This document shows positions 16,705 to 25,492 of a stretch of DNA of 64,000 bases, in pieces. Position 1 is the first letter of the stretch; each line of letters begins with the position of its first letter. Origin of the DNA: Hyphomicrobiales bacterium (GTDB taxonomy: Bacteria > Pseudomonadota > Alphaproteobacteria > Rhizobiales > Rhizobiaceae). A program made the position numbers and the translations under genes. The notes under the pieces are model-generated. The model had not been told where the DNA came from and made no database searches. It saw only the letters and a list, made by a program, of their open reading frames with translations. Location: contig UCKM01000005.1 of NCBI GenBank assembly GCA_900473175.1, positions 1 through 64,000 on the forward strand. The letters run 5' to 3'.

Positions 16705-19700
16705 TCAGGTTGAGCGCGGTACTGTGAAACCGATCCTGCGCAGGGCATCCATCCATGCATTTAGAGCCACGTCGAGATTATGGTTCTGACTTACGTCATC
16801 AAAAGCTGCATCCGCGATCTTGTTTCTCAACGCAGGATCTCGGATTAGCCTGTCAAGACAGTCGAACCAGCCATCCACAGTATTTTGGGTAAGTAGACCA
16901 GTTACATTGTGCTTCACTGTTGTCTGATAAGTTTCGATATCAGTGTAGACACCGGCGGCGCGCACTGCGCCATAGTCGCGGTATTTGGTGGGAAGCTTAG
17001 CGCGATTGAGATCGCTGATTGCCAACGGCGCAAGGCCGATGTCCCATCGGCGTTCGGCGAGCGTCTTTATGGAACTCTCGTAATCATCCGTGAAGGTCAG
17101 GTGGTTAATGCGTGGGACATCCTTCAGGTCGGCAGGCAGGTATCCGAAAAATTCCAAATCGACTTCCGGGTGTTTGTCGCAAATTCGCTTGAGGGCGTCC
17201 ATGACGCAATCGAACTCTGAACCCCGTCCCAGACTACCGAAATAACCGATCCGGATGCGTCCATCGTCACGAGGGGGCAGATCCACAGGCAAGAGCGACA
17301 TATCGAACCCGTAAGGCGCTGTCATCACCCTATCGGTGTACCGGCGCGTTACCTCTGCCAGTCGCGGGGTAGAAGCCTTGACCAGATCGGCATGCTCGAG
17401 TGCATGTTCGAGACTAGACCGTACTTCGGGGGCATTGTAGAACGCGTGAATGTCCGCATGCTCTTCCGGAATGCTGAAAAAATCGTCATCCCAGCTAAAG
17501 ATTACTTTTACTCCGCGCTCCTGTGCTCGCCGAATCTGCGCAGAGATATGGGGTTCGCAAGCTCGGATGATCACAAGCACCTGAGCCCATTCAAAATCTC
17601 CGTCCGTTGCATCAGCAACCTCGCGCATGCGGTAGCGAACAGTGCCACGCCGCCGCAACTCGGCGAAGGGGATACGGGCGTCGATATGCGTCGTCGCAAT
17701 ATGAAGGTGTCCCAGTACAAGGATCTTTACGCCTGATGCAGCTTCCGCAAGGAGACGCCGGTAGAGGAAGGAAATGGACGCAATGCCGAACCGATTGCGC
17801 ACTTCTTCGCGCGCATTCCCGGCAATGTGGTGCCGAAGCTGACGGTCTTGTATAAGGCGCTCGAGCGCTTTGGTCCATGACGACTCGTCATTGTCGACTA
17901 GAAGGCCAGTCTCACCGTCCCGGACGGATGCAACGAAATGAGCGATGCGGGTGTAGACTGTCGGTATACCGGCCGCGCCATAGGACCTGAATTTGTTGTC
18001 CGTCTTTGCCTGGTTGAATGGCGTCATTTCCAGTGGTGCCAAGCCAATATCCCATGATCGTGCGTGTTGGAGCACCGAAAAGGCCGGCAATCCGGCGACA
18101 TGATCAAAATGGCGATAGCGGGGATGACCGACCAATCCATCGATCCGCTGACCAATCGACTCTACGACGAGATATGGGTCATGCTTATCCAACAAGACCC
18201 TTAGCGATGGTGTGATGAGAGCCACATCACGGTCATGCGTTAGACTCCCCGCGTAGCCTATCCTTATCTCGTCGCTTTGATCCTCCGAACGCGGCTGATC
18301 GGTCAGCCTATCATAGAACTCGACGCCGGCCATGGCAGGGACCAGGCAAGTTTTTGTTCTTTCAGCGAATTTCTGTCGAAGGTCCTCGGAGAACACGATC
18401 GCCAGGTCGGTTGACGCTGCCATTTCGCGTATGTTTTCGGCAGCATGTATGGAGCGCAACTGCTCGATCAAACCTGCCAGCGCCGGTGACCCGGGTTCAG
18501 AGTCGATCAATCTTTCGAAATCATCATCGGTCATATAGACGATCGATAATCCCATTCTCTCTGCATGGTGCACCAAATCGACGCAGGACGGCGTGAAACA
18601 CCTCATCAGGAGAAGGACGTCCGCTTTCTCCAACAATTCTTCATCAGCTGGGAGCGAATGAACATCATAGTAAGTGTACTCAACGCCGAGGTGCTGCGCC
18701 ATAAAGTCCAACGGCCAGTGCACGCATAGTTCGGTTGAAGTCGTCGCGTCCCCTACTGCCAGGATCCGCATCGGCTTGATTGGGCTTGAGTGAGTCGGAG
18801 TGGTGGATTCGACATCGCGAGGTGCCGCCATCTTCTCCCCGTTGGCGCCCCGTTTGACCTTGGTGAGTTGGCCGTTGATGAGTCGCTTTATGCCTCGTAT
18901 GGGCGCGGTAATCCGCCAGGAAGTCGAACCGAACAGGAGGTCCAACCGTTTTTCCAGATCAAGGCGGCGCTCCGACTCCGCCTGCAACAGCCGTTGGACA
19001 GATGCGACCGCCATCTGATGGCTTTGCCTCTCAGTCGCCCAGGTGCGACTATTCGCTTCGTGCCGCAACTCGGAGCTACGCAACTCTGCCTCGAGCGCAG
19101 CAATCCGAGCTGCCGATTGGTCATTGTGATGAGTTGACAACAAGGCGTACTGCAACTCATTGCGCTCCGTCGCCAGCGTTTTGACTCGACGATCGAGATA
19201 GCGTGCCCTGATCTTTGCCAGTTTGGCGTCGTCCGTCCCTGAATATTCCTGACCAAAACGGCTAAGCAATTCTTCGTTGTTGCCGACAGAAATGAAATGT
19301 TCAATTGTCAATTGGTCAAGATCGACTTTGTCTTGTGGAGATAAAGTCATCGGGATATCGGTCCTGAAAGGATCATAAGCCGAAAGGCGCTCCGGCCGAA
19401 GCGCCTCAGAACGAGCCGTTCTGCTGTAGCGCAGCATGAGGTCCCGCATTACGGTAACCCGTTCGCCGAGCGAATCCTTCAAGTTCGTCCCACTTTCAAA
19501 GGCCAGAATTTCTGGAATGAAAACAGGGGCCGCGCGCTCGCCGATACGAAGCCATAGATCCCAATCGCAAAAACGTTTGAGAAGGACGTGCGGATCATAC
19601 CAGCCAACGGTGTCGATTGCTTCTCGGCGCAACATGACGCTCGCGTTAGGGATATGATTGTTACCCTTGCGCATATTTTGAGCGTCGTAGGCCTGGCCAA

Positions 19701-20106
19701 TGATCAGAGAACCTCCGTTCATCCATTTTGCCTCGGCCTGGCCATAGGCCATGAGGGCTTCTGGATGGGCGTCAAGCGCCCCCGCTAGTCTCTCAAGATG
19801 GTGCGGGACAATCGTGCAATCGTCGAATATAAAAGCGATCTTGTCCCCTGAGGCTTGGGCGTACGCAAGACCCAAAGTCATTGCAGGAAGACCGATATTT
19901 CGCTCAAAACGCACATGCCGTACCCGCGAATCTTGTCGCGTATACCATTCAATGAGATCGGCGGAACCGTCAGTAGAACCGTCGTCGACAATAAGAAACT
20001 CAAAATCGACGTGTGTTTGTGCAAGTACACTCTCGATCGCCCGCTCAAGATATCCACCGTCGCGGCGCGCGAATGTTGGCAACAGGATGGAGACGAGCGA
20101 ATTCAA
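16705..20106 (-). CDS. Three-domain glycosyltransferase (GT2 plus two GT4-like domains)
   Basis: A 1133-residue protein. Residues 1-260 are a GT2 domain (VSILLPTFARRDGGYLERA, VDDGST, IFDD acceptor-side acidic pair). Residues 310-385 are a charged helical linker. STSWRITAPIRGIKRLI near 390 is the tail motif found in many rhizobial glycosyltransferases. Residues 435-790 and 795-1125 are two related GT-B-like domains, each with an IGYAGS or IGYFGS start and a WDIGLAPL signature. The repeated signatures indicate internal duplication. It is the last gene of a minus-strand operon beginning at the methyltransferase, and probably adds several sugars to a surface glycan. Confidence 0.88.
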   Translation of the reverse strand: MNSLVSILLPTFARRDGGYLERAIESVLAQTHVDFEFLIVDDGSTDGSADLIEWYTRQDSRVRHVRFERNIGLPAMTLGLAYAQASGDKIAFIFDDCTIVPHHLERLAGALDAHPEALMAYGQAEAKWMNGGSLIIGQAYDAQNMRKGNNHIPNASVMLRREAIDTVGWYDPHVLLKRFCDWDLWLRIGERAAPVFIPEILAFESGTNLKDSLGERVTVMRDLMLRYSRTARSEALRPERLSAYDPFRTDIPMTLSPQDKVDLDQLTIEHFISVGNNEELLSRFGQEYSGTDDAKLAKIRARYLDRRVKTLATERNELQYALLSTHHNDQSAARIAALEAELRSSELRHEANSRTWATERQSHQMAVASVQRLLQAESERRLDLEKRLDLLFGSTSWRITAPIRGIKRLINGQLTKVKRGANGEKMAAPRDVESTTPTHSSPIKPMRILAVGDATTSTELCVHWPLDFMAQHLGVEYTYYDVHSLPADEELLEKADVLLLMRCFTPSCVDLVHHAERMGLSIVYMTDDDFERLIDSEPGSPALAGLIEQLRSIHAAENIREMAASTDLAIVFSEDLRQKFAERTKTCLVPAMAGVEFYDRLTDQPRSEDQSDEIRIGYAGSLTHDRDVALITPSLRVLLDKHDPYLVVESIGQRIDGLVGHPRYRHFDHVAGLPAFSVLQHARSWDIGLAPLEMTPFNQAKTDNKFRSYGAAGIPTVYTRIAHFVASVRDGETGLLVDNDESSWTKALERLIQDRQLRHHIAGNAREEVRNRFGIASISFLYRRLLAEAASGVKILVLGHLHIATTHIDARIPFAELRRRGTVRYRMREVADATDGDFEWAQVLVIIRACEPHISAQIRRAQERGVKVIFSWDDDFFSIPEEHADIHAFYNAPEVRSSLEHALEHADLVKASTPRLAEVTRRYTDRVMTAPYGFDMSLLPVDLPPRDDGRIRIGYFGSLGRGSEFDCVMDALKRICDKHPEVDLEFFGYLPADLKDVPRINHLTFTDDYESSIKTLAERRWDIGLAPLAISDLNRAKLPTKYRDYGAVRAAGVYTDIETYQTTVKHNVTGLLTQNTVDGWFDCLDRLIRDPALRNKIADAAFDDVSQNHNLDVALNAWMDALRRIGFTVPRST

Positions 20107-20118
20107 GAGGCGCGATCC

Positions 20119-20796
20119 TTAAGAAGAACTGGCTTGCCGCAACGAGGTTTGATCAAGTTCCATGCGCAGGAGCGCGGCGTCCACCGGCATCCCTTCTGTC
20201 GCCGGGATAAGTTGATACCCCCCGGGGATAGGCCTCTTCGTAAGTGCATGGCGGCCGACGACAGCAAAACCAGCCCGCTCATAACTTGCAATCGCCCGTC
20301 GATTATCAGCCAGCACTTCGAGATAGAGGCGGTCCAACCCAAGCGTGCGAAAGGCCCAATCGGCAAGCGACCATTGCACGAAACGCATGAAGTCGCGAGG
20401 TTCAACGGTCTCCCCGCGAATAACATTGTCAACTTCGGCATTCGCTCCCGTAATATTGCAGAGTCCGATATTACCCACTCGTCGGCCTTCGGCGTCCTTG
20501 ATCAGGAACAGAATCCGCGCAGGGTCGGGTAGCGACAATCGCACCAGGTAGTCTTTTGTCTTAGCAACGCTTGGCTCGAAAACAGTGAAAAAATTCAGCA
20601 TGTTGGCTTCGCGCCATCGGCACAAATCTTCCAGAAGAGACACGTCGTCTGCCATGTTGGCGGTTATCGGGACCAGCGCCCCGATCGGGTGCCCCGACCC
20701 ATCGACGACGGGAAGCTCGTCAACCTGTCCTGATTTAAGACGCGCGAGGGTCTTGCTATAGCTCGCCCCCTCTGGACGTCTGTCTTCAACGGCCAT
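20119..20796 (-). CDS. GNAT family N-acetyltransferase, sugar-modifying type
   Basis: A 225-residue protein whose first 50 residues are a divergent extension (ELPVVDGSGHPIGALVPIT). An acetyl-CoA-binding GNAT domain follows, with RRVGNIGLCNI, LYLEVLADNRRAIASYERAGF and a preceding acceptor-site segment. PseH and WecD are well known relatives that acetylate nucleotide-linked amino sugars. It lies directly after a DegT-family aminotransferase, and its start overlaps the end of that gene, so acetylation of the new amino group is the natural role. The ATG at 20796 was chosen over a GTG four codons earlier. Confidence 0.82.
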   Translation of the reverse strand: MAVEDRRPEGASYSKTLARLKSGQVDELPVVDGSGHPIGALVPITANMADDVSLLEDLCRWREANMLNFFTVFEPSVAKTKDYLVRLSLPDPARILFLIKDAEGRRVGNIGLCNITGANAEVDNVIRGETVEPRDFMRFVQWSLADWAFRTLGLDRLYLEVLADNRRAIASYERAGFAVVGRHALTKRPIPGGYQLIPATEGMPVDAALLRMELDQTSLRQASSS

Positions 20797-21904
20797 AGGT
20801 ACGCACACGATCGACGATCGTTTCGATGTCTCTGCGGGACAAACCTAAATGCAAGGGCAGTGACATGATTCGATCGCTCATTCTCGTTGTGTTGGGGCAA
20901 GTATCGACGTCTTGTTTATACATGCCGTATTCGCGATTGTCGCGATAATGGACTCCGGGGAATATCTCACTCTCGTTCAAAGCCAACATCAGCTCATCCC
21001 GATTATTGACATGGATCTGGAATAGGTGCCGTGATGACTCGCAACCCGGCGCAGTAGGTATAGAGGCAATTTGGGATCCCTTTAGTCCTTCCTCGTACCA
21101 AGCTGCGACCTGACGGCGGTAAGCATTGTCCCGATCAAGATAACGTAACTGCACCAGGCCAATGGCGGCCATAATAGAGTTGCCATTATATTTGTATCCG
21201 ACATATTCGACATCATAAAGCCACCGATATGCGCCCTTATCCGACGTCCGGGAAAAGGTATCCTTATTGATGCCCATCCATGCTTTCTTGCGGCAAATAT
21301 CGTCCCACTCCTTTTCCGCGAAGCAGACCATGCCTGAATCGGCGGTCGGTAAGGTCTTGACTGCCTGGAAGGAGTAAACAGTAACGTCACCAGTCGGCAC
21401 GCGGCCATTTAGTCGTGTCCCAGACATGTGCGCCGCATCCAAAATAAGACGCAGTCCGTGCTTACGACAGACCTCAACGATTCGATCGAACTGTCCGGTA
21501 TTGCCTCCGATGCCAATAAAAAGCACGGCCCGCGTCCGAGGCGTGATTTTGCTTTCCACATCCTCTGGATCCAGGCAGAGGTATTCGTCGACATCCGCAA
21601 AAACAGGTTTCAAATTCTCGTACAAAATCGCATGATTTGAGGAGATGAATGTCATCCCTGATGTTATGATTTCGTCCTCGTCCTGCCAGCCATCGGCTTC
21701 CTTGAGAACGTTTAGCGCCAGATGAAGTCCGCTGGTTGCAGAATTAATGAAATGGGCATGCGGCAAACCCGTATAATCACACCATTTCTGCTCGAACTCG
21801 ACCGTCTTGTAGCCAAGCCCAGTCCAGCCCTTTTCAAGGCACTCTCTAATCTCGGCGAGACATTCATCTATAGCGAATTTCGGTACGAATAACTGAATTG
21901 CCAT
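20786..21904 (-). CDS. DegT/DnrJ/EryC1/StrS family sugar aminotransferase
   Basis: A 372-residue PLP enzyme that would transfer an amino group to a keto-sugar nucleotide. Family marks are GYKTVEFEQKWCDYTGLPHA near residue 33, FINSATSGLHLALNVL, the aspartate in LILDAAHMSG that holds the PLP ring, and the Schiff-base lysine in FQAVKTLPTADSGM. GGGAG precedes the ATG at 21904. An acetyltransferase gene overlaps its 3' end, and a methyltransferase and a small ORF precede it. The cluster points to an N-acetylated amino-deoxy sugar. The exact sugar cannot be read. Confidence 0.9.
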   Translation of the reverse strand: MAIQLFVPKFAIDECLAEIRECLEKGWTGLGYKTVEFEQKWCDYTGLPHAHFINSATSGLHLALNVLKEADGWQDEDEIITSGMTFISSNHAILYENLKPVFADVDEYLCLDPEDVESKITPRTRAVLFIGIGGNTGQFDRIVEVCRKHGLRLILDAAHMSGTRLNGRVPTGDVTVYSFQAVKTLPTADSGMVCFAEKEWDDICRKKAWMGINKDTFSRTSDKGAYRWLYDVEYVGYKYNGNSIMAAIGLVQLRYLDRDNAYRRQVAAWYEEGLKGSQIASIPTAPGCESSRHLFQIHVNNRDELMLALNESEIFPGVHYRDNREYGMYKQDVDTCPNTTRMSDRIMSLPLHLGLSRRDIETIVDRVRTYGR

Positions 21905-21906
21905 CT

Positions 21907-22170
21907 TCACTCCCATCGGCTTTGGTGCACCAACCGAACCGGTTCGGAGGCGGCGCGTGTCATGGCATATCCTGCATCCCATGACAACTTTTGATTGTAT
22001 ACATCGAGTTCGCTGAACTCGGTCGAACTTGGGTTAGCTTGAACCGGCGACGGCTTCAGGATTTGCATTTCCCGAGTTGCCTCCAAGGTCCACTCCCCAG
22101 CATTGGGTGGAACAATATCTGGTCCATCGAACACTCGGACACGACAGTTGGGACCGACGAAGAGCATCAT
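21907..22170 (-). CDS. Small hypothetical protein in the glycan operon
   Basis: An 87-residue ORF starting ATGATG and overlapping the methyltransferase stop by 4 bases. It ends 2 bases before the aminotransferase start. This tight packing argues for real translation. The sequence begins MMLFVGPNCRVRVFDGPDIV and has a beta-rich first third and a polar remainder. It has no signal peptide or membrane segment. I do not recognise a family. A role as an accessory protein of the neighbouring sugar enzymes would be a guess. Confidence 0.55.
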   Translation of the reverse strand: MMLFVGPNCRVRVFDGPDIVPPNAGEWTLEATREMQILKPSPVQANPSSTEFSELDVYNQKLSWDAGYAMTRAASEPVRLVHQSRWE

Positions 22171-23132
22171 CGGCCATCGATATATCTCTTAAACGCCCTT
22201 AGAGGCGAAGTTACGCGCCAGGACGTGCTGTTTGTGAGCGCCTCGATTTGAAGGAGTCTGTTCCTGGACGCAGCTGTGTCCGCAGCTATATCTGACGACA
22301 GGTAGATTTCTCGCGCCTCCGCTGCGCGGGCTCTCGGCCCCCATACGCCGTCAACAGGCGCGGTCGAATGCTTGCGAAGAATCATGATGCATTCGTTAAT
22401 TGCCCCACGATCGAATGAAAGATCCTCGACGCTGAAGTGGACACCGGCCCTGTCCGAGAGATATTCCAGGCTACCTCGAAAAGCCTGAAGATCGAAGGCA
22501 TGCTGATGTAGTTCCAGTTCTGGAAGCGAGCGCAAATATTCGACTCGATCTCGGCTTTTATGGAGAAGGTCCCATGCTACCTCGTCCATCTCCCAAAGAT
22601 CGTTCTGCCAGAGATGGTGCAAAACCCGTTCAATCTCGTCTGGCGCCGGAAACTGCGTAGGGTTCCAGGCCCATGCGAAGGCCAGCAAATGCTCGCCGGC
22701 ATTGGTCCGACGGTTGGTTTCAAAATCCTCGATCAGGTGTTCAACAGTTACTATCCGCCGGGGCGCATCAGGGCAGTGCTTCGGGATCGGATAGGCCATG
22801 AAGACGATTCCACCATCCTTCAGCGCCCGATTCCATTCCTTTAAGGCCCCCAGAGGATTGACAATGTGCTCGATCACGTGATTGCCGATGACAAAGTCTT
22901 GCGACCCGTCCTCTACCGGCAGCGTGTTGCCCGCCAGAACGTAGTCGACCGTTCTAATACCCGAAAGAGAGGGATATTCTGCTTTCAAGGCATCAGTCGT
23001 CATGCGGTCTGCATAGCGGACCACTGCATTATCGTGCGCTATGGTGAGCGGGCTGTTGAGCGCTCCTATTTCCATGCCAACGCCAACGAGATAATGCGAT
23101 AGTGTGGTGCGGTTCTTCGCCAAATCCAGCAT
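22167..23132 (-). CDS. SAM-dependent methyltransferase with glycosyltransferase-type tail
   Basis: A 321-residue protein with a Methyltransf_11-like core: GVGMEIGALNSPLTI at residues 17-31, SQDFVIGNHVIEHIVNPLGAL near 80-100, and VFMAYPIPKH. Its tail holds a short helical linker and STSWRVTSPLRAFKRYIDG, the same closing motif as in the large glycosyltransferase at 16705-20106. It is probably the first gene of the minus-strand glycan operon and may methylate a terminal sugar. The ATG at 23132 gives MLDLAKNRT and is preferred over one ten codons earlier. Confidence 0.82.
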   Translation of the reverse strand: MLDLAKNRTTLSHYLVGVGMEIGALNSPLTIAHDNAVVRYADRMTTDALKAEYPSLSGIRTVDYVLAGNTLPVEDGSQDFVIGNHVIEHIVNPLGALKEWNRALKDGGIVFMAYPIPKHCPDAPRRIVTVEHLIEDFETNRRTNAGEHLLAFAWAWNPTQFPAPDEIERVLHHLWQNDLWEMDEVAWDLLHKSRDRVEYLRSLPELELHQHAFDLQAFRGSLEYLSDRAGVHFSVEDLSFDRGAINECIMILRKHSTAPVDGVWGPRARAAEAREIYLSSDIAADTAASRNRLLQIEALTNSTSWRVTSPLRAFKRYIDGR

Positions 23133-23396
23133 TATCTTCAATCCTTGGAACCGGGTCTGCACTCAGATACGCCAGTTTAATCGGCAGTTTCGGTAAACTA
23201 TTGCTGCTACTTTTGTCTAATAGCGGCAGTCCTAGCCGGCGGCAAGCCCTATCCTTGACCGATCGCAAACCGCGGGCAGGTTGAGCTCCCACGCTATTAA
23301 GATCGCGCTTGCGCAGGCGAATATTGCCTGAATTTTGATAGGCAACGACTCGGAAGAGCGAAGGTGGATGCCTGAGCCACAGTTCACAGGAACAAT

Positions 23397-23759
23397 TCAG
23401 CGCTTTTGGCGTGTGCCAACAATTAGGCTTTTAATTGCTCTCAATGGTGACGTGACGCACCAGGAGGTGCTATTCAGGATGGCAGCGTTAATCGCCTCCA
23501 CTCTCCGCCCCTCTTCTTCCAGTGCATGAATTTTACGACGTAGGTCTTCGGCGGCATCGGCGGCACCAGCTGCCATCCTCTGATTCTGTTCCTCGAGGAC
23601 TTGAATCAATCGAAGCCGTTCTCTGGAAGGCTCCACATCTGCAGTTATATCAGATGATGGGTAGAGCTCCCGAGCTTCTGCAGCACGCGCCCTCGGCCCC
23701 CAGAGGCCGTCGACCGGTACAATTGAATGCTTCCGGAGGATCATGATGCGCTCGTTCAT
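23397..23759 (-). pseudogene. Truncated second copy of the methyltransferase C-terminus
   Basis: The 120-residue frame repeats the tail of the methyltransferase at 22167-23132. Both contain MILRKHS, GPRARAAEARE, SSDI and NSTSW-VTSPLRA. The copy starts at a Met that replaces Ile in DRGAINE, and homology continues upstream only as LDRGA after a stop codon, so the N-terminal two thirds are missing. Compared with the intact gene it has about 25 extra residues of helical linker (LEEQNQRMAAGAADAAEDLR). It could be transcribed, but it lacks a SAM-binding core. Confidence 0.8.
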
Positions 23760-23906
23760 GGCACCACGATCAAGTTAGATCCATGTAAATGCCAGCATTT
23801 ACGGCAGGCCAATTTCAGAAGTGTAGCGGGTAGATGTCAGCGCTCAGCCCACCGCAATAATTGAGCTTTCACGCCACAAGTCACCCTTGCATCACTGGGG
23901 CAGCCG

Positions 23907-24008
23907 TATTCTAGACACTGACCGCCACACTAGCCCCCAAAACACGGCGGTCGGCCTAGGAGGAGAGACGGCAAGGTTCCAGCCGGCGTATCTCTCTCCT
24001 CCCCTTTT
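23907..24008 (+). ncRNA. Candidate small RNA, tandem element 1
   Basis: TATTCTA (23907-23913) as a -10-like box is followed after 4 bases by a 9-bp stem (23918-23926 with 23946-23954) closing a 19-nt loop. A perfect 10-bp stem follows (23959-23968 with 23993-24002), extended by CGGC/GCCG and ending in CCTTTT. The last stem plus T-run resembles a Rho-independent terminator, and its right arm is a CCTCC anti-Shine-Dalgarno sequence. There is no open reading frame of note. Two related elements follow with the GGAGGAG boxes spaced 163 nt apart. Strand is inferred from the box and T-run. Confidence 0.55.
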
Positions 24009-24065
24009 GGAGGCACACGCCTGTGGAGAATGAAAAATCCATAATCGCGTAGGGCCATCCGGGTG

Positions 24066-24168
24066 TATAACACCAGTGCTGGCCGGGGTAGGCAGCCCGC
24101 ATTTCAGCCCCGCTTTCGACGGGAGGAGTAGGGCTATGCGCTCCCAGTGACCGAGCTTCTCCCCTTTG
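24066..24168 (+). ncRNA. Candidate small RNA, tandem element 2 (most diverged)
   Basis: GGTGTATAAC (-10-like TATAAC at 24066-24071) lies upstream. CGGGG/CCCCG (24084-24088 with 24108-24112) closes a 19-nt loop. GGAGGAG at 24122-24128 pairs partly with CTTCTCCC (24155-24162), followed by CTTT. The GGAGGAG box is exactly 163 nt after that of element 1 and 163 nt before that of element 3. Its first stem is shorter and alternative folds exist, so it is the weakest of the three. Confidence 0.42.
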
Positions 24169-24233
24169 CCCGATCCATCAATTTCCGGTGGAAAGTTTCA
24201 AAACATCGGTTAGTCGCGTTCCCCGTCCCGGTG

Positions 24234-24350
24234 TATTCTAATCCCCTGACTGCACATTTGCCGCCAAGGCCCGCAGTCAGCCTTGGAGGAGCAGGGACGC
24301 AAGAACGGCACGATTCCCCGCTGTGTCCGCGTTTCACTCCTTCTCTTTTT
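24234..24350 (+). ncRNA. Candidate small RNA, tandem element 3
   Basis: TGTATTCTA (24232-24240) precedes a perfect 8-bp stem (24246-24253 with 24273-24280) around a 19-nt loop, the same loop length as element 1. CCTTGGAGGAG follows, as CCTAGGAGGAG does in element 1. The second hairpin is longer and pairs less perfectly (GCAGGGA with TCCCCGC), then CACTCCTTCTCTTTTT ends the element with a T-run. One base pair of stem 1 changed from C-G to T-A with both sides altered relative to element 1, which supports selection for the RNA fold. Confidence 0.52.
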
Positions 24351-24480
24351 ATCGAGGCGGTCGCAGCCACTGGCTGGACTCGAGCGCGGGATGCCCGTTC
24401 CCGCGTCTAAATCTTCCGAGCAACTATCACCGCCCGGCAGCGTTTTGTAATATCGGCACATTGGTGGAGGAGAGACTGCC

Positions 24481-25339
24481 ATGCGTGGGACTGCACAGCA
24501 CTTTGTCCGGAGAATGCCATCGGCTCCGGATCATCTTATGGACTCGATCAAGAAGCATCTGCCCAAGACCAAGCACGAACCCGAACGGTTGTCGGATGTT
24601 TTGAAACGGTCCAAAGGGGCGTATTCGATAGGCGGGTACAAGCCGACAAAAGTACGTTAGAATTACAGAAAGTGCCGGCCAACCGGATATACGGCGCCAA
24701 ATCGATTGGCACCCGCATCATTGACCGTTCTGATGCAGTGCAACAAGATCAGTTTGTCGAGAGGCCAACGCGTCTCGAGCATGAGGGTCGGTGTGCGTTT
24801 AAACATTAACACCGGATCCGCCTTGGCCCCACGAAAACCGTATGGTCTATCCTTCACATCGTGGCATTTGCCCCTATCCAACTATGTCGATTAACTCGAT
24901 GTGCGCCCTGCCGATACCATCGTTGATGCTGCCGGATGCCATCCTGTGGCTTTGGGTGCCGAACCTCCACCTGCTCGATGGTTCGGCCAGCACACTTCTG
25001 GATGCTTGGGGCTTCGCGCCGATAAGCCTGTTGACTTGGGTGAAGACTGATAAGGCAGTGATGAAGGAACGGTTTGGCTTCGGCGATTGGCTGCGCGGCG
25101 CGACGGAACAATGCATCATGGCCGTCCGAGGCCAGCCGGTGCACGAGCTTGACAACGAAAGCACGGTCATTTTCGCTCCCATGCGCGCGCACAGTGAGAA
25201 GCCGGATATCTTCTACTCGCTTGTCCAGAAGACCTGTGTGGCTCCGCCCGATGGCTATCTTGAGTTGTTCGCCCGCAAGCCACGACCCGGTTGGGTTTGT
25301 TGGGGCGACGAGGTCGCGAAACTTGAAACGCCTGTCTGA
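24481..25339 (+). pseudogene. MT-A70 family adenine methyltransferase, frameshifted
   Basis: The gene appears as three reading-frame pieces. The first starts at ATG 24481 behind GGAGGAGAG and runs to a TAG at 24658-24660 (ending GGYKPTKVR). The second carries VPANRIYGAKSIGTRII and reaches a TAA near 24800. The third holds the catalytic DPPW (24815-24826), HRGICPYPTMSI, ILWLWVPNLHLL, RGATEQCIMAVRG, HSEKPDIFYSLV and the closing RPGWVCWGDE. These are the MT-A70 motifs for N6-adenine methylation. Two changes of frame, near 24650 and 24800, break it. MT-A70 genes are often phage- or element-borne. Sequencing error at the frameshifts is possible. Confidence 0.75.
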
Positions 25340-25492
25340 ATGGCTTGGTCAAATAGGCCCTGGAAAAAAAGAAACGTTCGACATCTATCAAGGCTGGTGT
25401 GCTTCGAGAACAACTCGATATCTTTAGTGGTCCATATCCGATTTCAGGACGATACTAGCGCCCAGAGAGTGGGGGTGACGGCAACAACCAAA

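Noticed and set aside
24466-24472. Fourth copy of the GGAGGAG element
   Set aside because: Spacing is 181 rather than 163, there is no 19-nt-loop stem before it, and it stands at the right distance before the MT-A70 start to be an ordinary ribosome binding site.
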